A stretch of 64,000 nucleotides of DNA from Pelecanus crispus (lineage: Eukaryota; Chordata; Aves; Pelecaniformes; Pelecanidae). The DNA is taken from assembly GCF_030463565.1 (NCBI RefSeq), contig NC_134660.1, positions 193,501 through 257,500 of the forward strand. The letters are read 5' to 3'. The translations under genes and the position numbers were made by a program. The notes beneath the pieces are model-generated. The model was not told the origin of the DNA. It did not search any database and worked only from the letters and a program-made list of their open reading frames with translations. This document shows positions 1-8,683 of this stretch, piece after piece (position 1 is the stretch's first letter; every line of letters starts with the position of its first letter).

Positions 1-1384
1 CAGGCCCTTAGAAAAAATGATGAAGTGTGTTGCCTATGGATTTCCTGACCCAAAAAACCAGCTGTAATGACAGTTCCGTGGTGTGATTTGTTAAGCAATA
101 TATTGGATTTTAAAGAGAAATAGTGGTATCTTGATGCTGTATCTCCAAATACTTTTTAAAGGAGGGGAGCATTGCTTTACCCCTTATGTGGTGGTGGTAT
201 TTGAAGCAAGAGGAGGAAAGAAACTTGTCTGTGCGCTGCATAATCCAGATCAGGATTTTCCATACTGACTATGGAAACAGTATTCACAGGTCTTACTTAA
301 TTCTGCAGTCAAGACAGTACAACTTTTATTTTTTGCTCTTAAACCCAACTCCCTAGGGCAAGTACTCCTCTCTAATGGTGTATAACAGCATGCACCGCTG
401 TAGCTTTTTTCCTTTGCGGACAAATGATGGTATAAAGCCTTTTTTATTGGCATAACTGCATTCCTACTGTAGAGGCAGCATAGCTGTAGTGAGGGGAAAG
501 TAGCGTGTTGGCTGCAATAGATACCAAATGAAAATCGACATGTAGACCCGTCTGAGGGGGAAGAGTGCCTTTGCCTGGCAGCAATATTGAGTGGTTTTGT
601 GGCACCCCGAAGTCGGGTGAACGCGCATGCCTTGGCTCCAGCTGCGCTGGGGGACGGATCGGTGTCACCCTCATGCAGATGGCAAAACTGAAGGTCAAAG
701 TAGTGAAATGGTTTCTGCAGTCCCAAGCTAATTCTTTCCTGCTCCGCTGCCTCTCAGCGTATCTTGTGCGTGTGGTGGGATAGAGTTTGTCGAGGCGGGG
801 GAGAAAGTATCCTTATGGTGGTATGAGAAACCCTCTTCTGCTTGGTTGCAGACCACACTCCGAGGTTTCCAAGCCCGTGTCTCCTCCTGGCATTTGCTGT
901 CAAGCCTGTTTCTAGCCCTTGACATGAGGGGCTGCAGATCCCCGTGTGCGGAGCTGCTGGGAGCACGCAGACCTCCATCCGTGGGAACAGCAGCTCACCG
1001 TGCAGCACTGGGAGCCTTTGGGGGGGCTGAATCAGCAGGAGGTCGTGCAGTGCACAGCCAGGACCGTATTTTGCAGTAACACCTCCCAAAGCTGTGCCAG
1101 CTGTGGGTGTTTTTGGGTAACACCTCCCAGAGCTGCTCTGGATTTAGGGGTTTTAAAGGAATTTTTAGGCAGAATTTTGGGGAATAGAGCTGAAGGCCCA
1201 GCAGGGGGAATGCAGAATGACCAAATAAAAAATTCCTGGGGCTGCAGGTGGAGACGGAAGAAGACGACATGTTGTTTTGGGGGGAAACCACTTGAAACGG
1301 TGCAAGTTTTTCTGCAAAGAGTGTGCTTTGGATGGAAAAACGGGAAGTGTCTTTTTTGGCGGGGGAAATGCTGAAAAGCGTGAC
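1..1384. other. Upstream flank of the KANSL1 CpG island, no gene seen
   Basis: Moderate-GC DNA with short open frames on both strands (the longest start near 250 and 946) that look like no protein I know and have no splice-site context. GC rises gradually after about 590 and jumps into a CpG island near 1385. The only structure noted is a duplicated 19-bp segment at 1076-1094 and 1117-1135. If the island promoter fires in both directions, this stretch would be the start of a divergent minus-strand transcript, but nothing in the sequence proves one. Confidence 0.6.
1076..1135. repeat. Short direct duplication, 19-bp unit, 41-bp offset
   Basis: GTAACACCTCCCARAGCTG occurs at 1076-1094 and again at 1117-1135 with one A/G difference. 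The 22 bases between them are not shared. Most likely a small local duplication. It lies about 250 bp outside the CpG island. Confidence 0.7.
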
Positions 1385-1466
1385 AGCGTCTGCAAGGAGT
1401 AGGCTCCGCCGCCTCCCGAGCCCTGCGCTGGCGGGGCCTGGGCCGGGGGGGGCCCGGACGCGGCGG

Positions 1467-1472
1467 CACGTG
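1467..1472. promoter_or_regulatory. CACGTG E-box 1 in CpG island
   Basis: Perfect palindromic E-box (context GGCACGTGGC), the core bound by USF, MYC/MAX and TFE/MITF family bHLH-ZIP factors. It sits 22 bp upstream of the ZNF143-like site. Occupancy is an inference. Confidence 0.45.
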
Positions 1473-1493
1473 GCGGGGCGGGAGGGAGGCCGG

Positions 1494-1512
1494 ACTACAG
1501 CTCCCGGCATGC
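1494..1512. promoter_or_regulatory. ZNF143/THAP11 (SBS-type) site
   Basis: ACTACAGCTCCCGGCATGC matches the long ACTACAnnTCCCAGCATGC motif known from ZNF143/THAP11-bound promoters, with one deviation (CCCGG for CCCAG). A match this long is unlikely by chance, and such sites are usually close to transcription start sites of broadly expressed genes. This makes the left part of the island a good core-promoter candidate. Confidence 0.7.
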
Positions 1513-1534
1513 CCCGCGCGCCCCTGCCGAGCCC

Positions 1535-1546
1535 TGCGCGTGCGCG
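1535..1546 (-). promoter_or_regulatory. NRF1 site
   Basis: TGCGCGTGCGCG, read on the minus strand as CGCGCACGCGCA, fits the NRF1 consensus YGCGCAYGCGCR at every position. It lies 23 bp right of the ZNF143-like site, and the two together are a common pairing in housekeeping CpG-island promoters. Confidence 0.65.
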
Positions 1547-1900
1547 GGGCTGGGCTCGCCGGCGCGCTGCGGGGCGGGCGCCCCCTGGCGGGCGGCGGCA
1601 GGGCAGCAGCCGCCCGCAGCTGTGTACGCGGCGGCCGGACAATAGGCGGCGGGGCCGCCCCGCCCCCTCCCCCCCTCCCACGGCGGCGGGCGCCCCTCCC
1701 GCACTGCAGCTCCTCCGCGCGGCGGGCGCCCGGCGCTGCGGCGCGAGCTCGGCGGGGCCCCCTGGCTGCGGGCGGGCGGCGAGCGCGGTGCGCGCGGCAG
1801 CCGGCGGGGGCGCTGCGGCGCCCCCCCTTCCTCCTCCTCCTCCTCCCCCCCCCGGTGCATTCTCCGGCTGACGGGAGGGGGAGGGCAGAGAAGGAGCCCG

Positions 1901-1912
1901 GCCGCCATTTTC
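1901..1912 (-). promoter_or_regulatory. YY1 site
   Basis: GCCGCCATTTTC is the reverse complement of the YY1 consensus AAnATGGCGGC and matches fully. In mammals, start-site-proximal YY1 sites prefer the sense orientation just downstream of the start. Here that orientation would fit a minus-strand transcript rather than KANSL1, a hint of bidirectional use but not proof. Confidence 0.6.
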
Positions 1913-2245
1913 CGAGCCGCGCCGCCGCCGCGCTCGCCCGGAGCGGGGGGGAGCGGGGGGAGAAGAAAAGCGCCGCAGCGCCCGCTCCGCCGCCGCCCGC
2001 CGGGCCCGCCCCGCCGCCGCCCAGCGCTCCGAGCCGGGGGTGGGGGGGCCCGCTCCCCCCCCCCCCCCCGCCCGCCCCAGCCCGGACTGCGGCCGCCGCT
2101 CTGCGCCCGCCGAAGGAGACGGGCGAGCCCATCCCCCCTGCCGCCGGGGCGGGCCCGAGCGGGCGGGGGGGGCGCCGGGGCTGCGGCCGGGGCTGGCGGC
2201 GCCCGCCCCGGTTGCGGCGCCGCGGCTGCCCCTCGGCCGGGGCTT

Positions 2246-2255
2246 GTTTGCAAAC
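2246..2255. other. GTTTGCAAAC perfect palindrome in the island
   Basis: A 10-bp perfect palindrome in one of the few AT-containing spots of the island. It is followed at once by GCGCCCATTTTGTGG, a second CCATTTT element. Its function is unknown; its only distinction is standing out from GC-rich surroundings. Confidence 0.35.
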
Positions 2256-2307
2256 TGCGCCCATTTTGTGGGGGGCCGAGCCCGCCCGGACCGCGCTCGC
2301 CGCTCGT

Positions 2308-2313
2308 CACGTG
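2308..2313. promoter_or_regulatory. CACGTG E-box 2, overlapping a possible splice donor
   Basis: TCACGTG followed at once by GTAGGT. The box is a good USF/TFE-type site. The adjoining GTG|GTAGGT could be the donor of KANSL1 non-coding exon 1. Only one of the two uses may be real, or neither. Confidence 0.4.
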
Positions 2314-2635
2314 GTAGGTGCCGCTCGCCCCGCGCCGCTCCGCGCCCGCCGCCCCGCGCCTCCCCCGCCGCCCCTTTGTTAGCGCCGCCGCGCCCCGCCG
2401 GGCCCCGCTGCGGGGCGGCCGCCGCGCCCCAACTTCTCCGCCCGGCGGGAGGCGGCTCCCCCGCCGCCCCCCCTCGCTCCCTCCCGGCGGAGGAGCCGGG
2501 GGCCCGCTCCCCCCCCCCCCCGCCCCCGGTGCTGCGGCTCCCTCGGGCGGGGTGGGGGTGGCGCCACTTTAAATTGAAATCTCCGGCCCGGAGGCGCCCG
2601 GGTGGGCGGCGGGGTCCCGCCGGGCCAGGGCCCCT

Positions 2636-2641
2636 CACGTG
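2636..2641. promoter_or_regulatory. CACGTG E-box 3 in CpG island
   Basis: Context CCCTCACGTGGCC, near the right edge of the island. It is the third copy of the same palindrome in 1.2 kb. Confidence 0.4.
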
Positions 2642-2735
2642 GCCGGCGGCACCGCGGCGGCGGAGCCCGGTCCCGCTCCCCCCGGGGAGGGAAAGGAGCG
2701 GGGGGGGGTGGGGGTGTGTGTGTGTGGGGAGAATC

Positions 2736-4959
2736 AGCATTCCCTAACCTGCGGGGGGGGGGGGGGGGGGGGCATATGCGAAGTTTTAAAAGTAAACAGA
2801 AAAAAAATATGTAAATTGCATAACCTCAGTCTTGCAAAACGCGGGGTGGGGAGCAGCTCCCCCGTCCCCAAATCCGCCTGGAAAATACTAAGGTAGCGGT
2901 CCCCGGTAATCCCGGTGCCCGGTGGGCTCCCGGTGCTGTCACCGGTGGCTGCGTGCGGGAGCCGTGGATGTGTCGCGGTGCACTTTCCCCCTTTTCTGGG
3001 GGTACACAATAGCGTAATTTTTCATGTGGGTTTGAGCTGCTGAGCCATTTTCCTGTATTTACTTTCCGGCTGCTCCCCCCCCCACCCCACCCCCCCCCGA
3101 ACCGGTCCTGCCGATCCGGAATTATTTTTCTCAAAACAAGCTGGAAGAGCACGGCTATCCTGAAATGCTTTCTGTGATCTGTATGCGTGTTTACTTCCAT
3201 CACGGGATTAGCATCTTCCAGTGCTTGATTACAGAGAAATTTGCCTCCTTTTGGGTATAAATGAAGGCCATGTAAAAGGAAAAATTAGAAAAAAGCAGAC
3301 CCTCCTTACAAACTGAGGTGTCATCTCTCCGCTTGTTAAATTTGTGTATAGGTGGATCAAAACACAGGCATTATATAGATTATATTGCCTGTTACGTAAA
3401 ATGTACTTGAGTGACAAACTGTAGTTTTCCATGAAACTGGTCAGGATATGGGAGGAACTGCAGGTTTTTATTTGTTTTGACTGACCATTATATTTTGAAC
3501 TGGTTTGGGCCATGTCTGTGTCCGCGGTTACATCATGTCATGTGTACAGTGTGATTTGTGCCTCTAAAAATAAGGCGAGGTAAAGGCGCGTTTCCCAGAG
3601 GTAGGAAAGTAGGAGAGTACTTGAGCCGTGGTACGGTCCCACTGACGACAGGGATATAGAATGCTTTGGGGGGCAGTTGAGGTGTTACGTGTTGTGTGAC
3701 TAAACCTCTGCCGTAGTTAGGAATCCAGGGATCTGTTTATATATCAGCGTTTTCTCTTTAAAACCATATTTGTCCTTTTTATAGCCTTTGTTTTCATGGA
3801 GGAACCTCTGATGCTCTTCCCCTGCTTTAGCGTAGTGCTCTTGAATTTTCATTCTGGCATGTGAACGGTGCAGGTAGCAACGCTGTTCCACCTGATTTAT
3901 ACCATTTCTTTAATTGAGAAGTCAGTGGCCTTTTAAATCAGCGAAGGGGTAGTCGAAGTGGAGGCGACCCAGGGGCTGTAAAGGCGAAGCTGGGGGAAAC
4001 CCCCAAAACCTGACGGTGGGACCAGGATCCGGGGGCAGCCTGCTTTTCCTTCCTGAGGTGTCCGCTGTCGGCCACCGTCAGAGACGAGATACGAGCGGCA
4101 TGTTTTTTGGCGCGGGAGGGATGGGTATGTTTTTTTTGTAGCCACGCTGCCAAGGTAGCACAGCTGTGTAGGGCTTAATGGCTTGATATGCTGCAGGAGC
4201 AGTTAATTGTGGAACTTGGTTGTGATACTGTTATAGCTGATTTGTAATGATTTAGCAATGAGAATGACTTGTGTTCCCTCTTCAGAGGTGATAAAGTGGC
4301 AGATGACCAGGCAGATGTGGCTGTGTTTCTTTTATGCTTTTTTCCTCTCTTTTTCTTTCTCGCCCCCCCCCCCCCCGTGCTGTATGAGAGGCTCATTTGC
4401 TCTCGGAGATCATCTGGTAACTGGAGAACTGGTGAAATTCTGACATCACGCAAGTCAGGGGTGAAAACCGAGCAGCTCTTTGACCAAAGTCACTTCCTTT
4501 TGCCGTGTTTATAACTGCGTTTTTGTGAACGCAACTGCCGTTATCTAATGAACACTCTGAACAAAGACTGTCTCTGGAGTTTCAGCTCTCCACCCTTTTT
4601 CTGCTCAGGCAGCGAGTGGTGCCTGTCCTTAGGAACCTCAAAAGACTTCTCCAGGATGGGTAAGACTTAATGGATAGTGAAGTAAAGAATAGGGCCTGAG
4701 GGCTTCCTAGGTCCTACCAAGGCAGGGAGAGGGTAAAGCTTGGGGAGAAAGGGTGAGCAGCACTTGGTTTGATTTGTGGGTCTCCCCCCCGCCCCCCTTC
4801 CATATCATTTTCCTTTTCTGGAAAACTACATTTTTTTTTGAACAATTTTTTGAGAGTAGGTCAGTGATACCTCTGCCCATCCCCATTTAACAGCACCTGA
4901 TTTTGCATTTTTTTTCTTTGTTTTTTACTGGACTGTGTGGGAAACAGGTGGGCCAACTT
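2736..4959 (+). other. KANSL1: KANSL1 intron 1, first part
   Basis: Probably intronic, or partly exon 1 before about 2893 if the AAG|GTAGCG donor is used. It holds C-rich runs at 3076-3098 and 4363-4376 (14 C after a T-rich tract), short random open frames and no protein similarity I can recognise. There is no clear repeat until the CR1 copy that begins near 4960. Confidence 0.55.
2753..2772 (+). repeat. Uninterrupted G20 tract
   Basis: Twenty consecutive G at the right edge of the CpG island, just after a GGGGTGTGTGTGTGTGGGG stretch (from about 2701). The tract can form G-quadruplexes and is also a typical assembly and sequencing trouble spot, so its true length should be treated as uncertain. 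Confidence 0.9.
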
Positions 4960-5313
4960 ATGCAGGGAGACCTTAGTGCGGCCTTGCAGTGCTGAAAGGG
5001 GGCCTGTAGGAAAGATGGGGACAGTCTTTATAGCAGGGCCTGTTGTGACAGGACAAGGAGTAATGGTTTTAAACTAAAGGAGGGTAGATTTAGACTGGAT
5101 ATAAGGAAGAAGGTTTTTACAGTGCGGGCGGTGAGGCACTGGCACAGGTTGCCCAGAGAGGCGGTGGAGGCCCCATCCCCAGAACCATCCCAGGCCAGGC
5201 TGGACGGGGCTCCGAGCACCCTGGGCTGGTTAAAGCTGTCCCTGGCACTGCAGGGGGCTGGCTGGGTGGGCTCTGAAGGGCCCTGCCCACCCAAAGCATT
5301 CTGTGATTCTGTG
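4960..5313 (+). mobile_element. CR1 LINE, 5'-truncated 3' end
   Basis: Shows the conserved end of CR1 ORF2 and its 3' UTR. Recognisable pieces are the GGCCTGTTGTGACAGGACAA-type stretch (about 5036), the peptide block [12 protein letters not shown] (about 5086-5120) and RHWHRLPREAVE (about 5130-5165), then the terminal repeat ATTCTGTGATTCTGTG at 5298-5313. Only the last roughly 350 bp of the element are present, the usual result of 5' truncation at insertion. The frame is degraded and the copy is inactive. It lies in the sense orientation relative to KANSL1. Confidence 0.9.
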
Positions 5314-8300
5314 CCTAAATGGGAATTTAATTTAGTGTGTCTCAGGTGGATCTCATATTGATTAGACCAAATAATATTTAAGTTCTGCACGTGTGCCTCT
5401 GTTCAAAGTGTTTATTGTTTCATTAAAAAGAGCCTCTTAGCATTTAGGCAGTCAGAATGGGCAGGTGATCTGAGAAGCACCATTCCTGTTGCAGCATTTT
5501 ATGAATACAGTGTCCCTGCTCATAACTTCCAGGAATACAATGTCTATCTGAAATGAAAAGCAGCAAAGACTTCAGCATGCCACTTGGGTTGAGAATCCTT
5601 CCCAGCCTTGTAAACAGCAGTTTAGCTGTGTCTTCAAGGATGCCGTTTTCTGTAACAAATTGTTTAAATCGGAATGAAGGCTTTCTGTTTTTTCTCAGCT
5701 GGGCAAGGAATTGTTATACTGAAATCAGCAAGCCCTGGTGGTGCAGGACTTGAGTAAACATAATTCCATTAAACCCTACGCGTGTCCTCTTCGGCCTGAG
5801 TTCAGACCTGTGTTTTTGGAATAGTCTAGCTTGGATAAGGTCCCGTTCAGGTTTCAAAGAAAGTTAGACGATAAGTGTGTCTCTCCCCCTGCCATGAACC
5901 GCTGTTAGCAGATGACTGCCAAAGTATAACTCTGTTCAGAGAATGAGACAAACAGCAAAATGGGATATGCTAATAGCCACGAAGACTTAGTTCTGGAGGA
6001 CAGAGTTTTGACAGCGCAGTATCTGAATTTAATGATGAAACTGTGCTGTTTATTTAATGATATGAGGAAAAAGGGTAACAAAATCGCATCTGAAGAGAGG
6101 AAATGGGAGTAGCTGTCAGCCTGAACAGGCCGCATCTTCATCTGTTCCTTAATCTCTTGCTGCAAACTTACTTTTGGCAGATTTGAAAACCTAGCTATTT
6201 TTAAAAAAGTTTAATTGAAATACATACTTCTGTATCAGGAACTACTTTGGGCTAACATCAGAGATGTTAGCAGAAGGTGGACCTTAAGTATTTCTCATTT
6301 TCAGCTCTATCAAATGTTAGGAGTCCTCTCTCTGAAATCTTTATAACTTCCTGTTGAAGTCTGCAGCGACAGGATATGATGGGAAAGGTTACCCTGAAGT
6401 TGCCTTACACTAAATGAGAAACAGCAAACAGAGTTCATGGTGTAATTATGGCCCATAAAAAGGAACCTGTGATGTGTGATTGAACATCACCTTCTATTAA
6501 ACAAGTGTCTCTGTTCTGGAGTTCATGTCATCTTGTTTTTAGCTGCTGCCATGGCAGTCTTTGTGGATTGCGCTCTCTCCTGTGAGATCCGAGGAGCAAT
6601 AAAAGCGGAGATCTGCAGTTAGCTGAGCATATGTGTCCTGGAGAACTGTGTTATGAATTCAAAATAAGTTATTTAAACTCAGCTGGAGACATCGGGCAGG
6701 GATCTAGTGATTGGAGACACTTAATTCTGCTCTTCTCTATTCTGTTATTTCCTCCTGAGGACACGGCCAGTTAACGCAAGGCACTCTAAAACACTTTTTG
6801 TAAAGACAGTTTATGCCTTGTTTTAAAATATGAAGTATTAAGGTGGTGCCATTTATGGGGCGGGAGGGTTAAAAGTTTTGGTAGCAGTCATGCTTTTGAG
6901 CAAAGGTTGGTATGACCGCACCTAGTGAATGAAAATGTGTCTTTAAAATTAAAAGGCAATTCTGTTTTTTGTTTAACTTGCTCCCTGAGTCCTGAGTTCA
7001 GGTTTTCATATTTCCTGGGCAGCTTGCCCAGATTATGCGAAAGAAAAACAAAATCTCTCTGATACTGGATGAGGGGAGACCCGGATTTCACAATTAAAGC
7101 TTTTTTCTTTTTTTTTGTCTGTCAGACTGCTTCTTTGTGCAAATGCCCCATTATTGTTTTTTAAACCACATTTCTTTTTATTTGACTGCAAACATCAACT
7201 TTGTTCTGAAGAGTGACTTAACAGCAATGGGTATTTTTATCTCCAGCCACTTCATTTTCTGGGTGAAGGCATTCTTGTAATTATTCAACTTTCCAGACTT
7301 TTGACTGGGGGGATGACAGTTAATCTTGCTTTGTGGCTTTTGTTTTTCTTTCTGACATCATATTGATAAAACCTTCTCTACCCCAGATTATGCAATTGGT
7401 TTGGTTATTTATATCCAATGAGAATTCACAGGCATAAGAGAAAATTATTCTTGAAGAAGGAGGCCTCACGTTGCTGTTTAGAGTTGACCAAAAGACCCTG
7501 CTGCTTGTGTGGACCGGCAAGTGGAAACAGGAGCTTTTATTTTAATCTTGGGGGCTTCTGGTTGGAAACAAAGGCTGTAAAAGTGGAGCTCAGTAATATC
7601 TCTCTTATTTGTTCCAGTACATAAGTACCATTCCCTGGAATGTTCTTAATATTAAAATTCTTACTTTTCCCAGAGAGACTAGGTGTGACTCTGTAGTGTT
7701 AATATATGTGGAAGGTACTTGTGTATATTTTTTAAAAATCTGTGGTTCTTATGTATGTTCTTAATCCTTTTTTCATTAATATTGCCAAAAAAAAAAAAAG
7801 CCTGTTTCCCAAATGTAGGTCATTATAAGTGTACAGTCTTCCCAACTGCACATGATAGCTGGCTTATTGATAAGTTTATTGTCCTGTAGTTGCCTGTCAC
7901 GTTTCCTTAATTAAAGCTCTGACAGTTACTTCTCATGTAAAGCTCTTTCTAAATTGGTAAAAATCTGTCTTACAACTGTAACATGTTGAAAGGTGATAAC
8001 AAAAGGCATGTAGAGGATCTGTTATGCATAATAGGTATAACTTTTGGTAGATGTACATTTTTGATGCGGAAAATATTTCTAGGGCTCAGGGTGTTAGCTT
8101 GTGTGTTGAGTACCTGCGTTTTAAGTTGCTCTGACTGCTGAGGTTAGAAGCATAGATGATGTATTTCAGTTGTGAAATGTATATGGATTTTATTCTAGCA
8201 AGGTTTTTTTGGTGGTGTGTTTTTTGTTTTTTGGGTTTTTTTTTTCCTGCTAAAAGACATTTGTAACCACACAAATTCAAGAGTTGGCTGTGCTCTTGAT

Positions 8301-8672
8301 TCGTAGTGGGGGAGGAGAGGGGAAGTGGGAATTAGTATGATATTCACTTCCTTTGGGGTAGCTTTGCCTTTACCGCTTCTAATTCAAGAGCACCTTTGCG
8401 TATGTATCCTCTGCAAAACCTGCGTGTTGGGTAGGACAGAGCTTTGGAGGTGAAGCGGCTGGTCGTGTAGTCAGTTGGGGGGAGGCTTGCATCTAACACA
8501 GAAGTTATTTGTCCTTTGCATGTGTGTTGAACTTAAATCCACGTGATCACCTGTAACCTCTTCTGTCTTAATTTCTCACACAAGTTGTAGGAAAAGGGGA
8601 GTGCGCCCAGGTGGGTTTGGGCGAGTGCCTCATAGGAGGAGGTCTGGGCAAGTAAGGGGGCCTCGCGGCAGC
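5314..8672 (+). other. KANSL1: KANSL1 intron 1, middle part
   Basis: Ordinary intronic DNA with T-rich stretches, an A13 run at 7787-7799 and a T/G-rich low-complexity patch near 8200-8250. It includes the hairpin at 6251-6271. Open frames are under 90 codons and unrecognised. I see no exon, RNA gene or clear transposon here. Confidence 0.55.
6251..6271. other. Perfect 9-bp inverted repeat, 3-nt loop
   Basis: Arms GCTAACATC and GATGTTAGC are fully complementary and separated by AGA. As RNA it would make a short stem. It is too short for a microRNA precursor on its own, and the flanks do not extend the pairing. Confidence 0.6.
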
Positions 8673-8683
8673 TATATATAAAG
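8673..8683 (+). promoter_or_regulatory. TATA box, candidate alternative promoter in intron 1
   Basis: TATATATAAAG within a locally CpG-containing stretch (8600-8960) of otherwise AT-richer intron. GGGGGCCTCGCGGCAGC lies just upstream and a CACGTG box about 23 bp downstream. This spacing would put a start near 8700. It is a good motif match, but TATA-like words occur by chance and no start site is proven. The open frame that follows (8728-9015) lacks an ATG and is not called a gene. Confidence 0.3.

Larger units (their letters stand above)
1385..2735. promoter_or_regulatory. KANSL1: CpG island: probable KANSL1 promoter and non-coding exon 1
   Basis: About 1.35 kb of extremely GC-rich, CpG-dense DNA with long C and G runs (15 C at 2055-2069, 13 C at 2509-2521), in sharp contrast to both flanks. 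It lies about 10 kb upstream of the first KANSL1 coding exon and on the same strand, which is where the promoter and 5' UTR exon of this gene are expected. It contains good ZNF143/THAP11, NRF1 and YY1 motifs and three CACGTG boxes, the usual make-up of TATA-less housekeeping promoters. The exact start site and exon 1 boundary cannot be fixed. Possible splice donors are GTG|GTAGGT at 2313/2314 and AAG|GTAGCG at 2892/2893; neither is certain. Long open frames across the island on both strands (up to 581 codons) reflect the scarcity of stop codons in GC-rich DNA; they are rich in Pro, Ala, Arg and Gly and are not called genes. Confidence 0.8.

Noticed and set aside
995..2740. Very long open frames in the CpG island (581 and 410 codons minus, 280 and 235 codons plus)
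   Set aside because: They overlap in all frames on both strands, consist mainly of Pro, Ala, Gly and Arg, and resemble no known protein. GC-rich DNA has few stop codons, which explains them.
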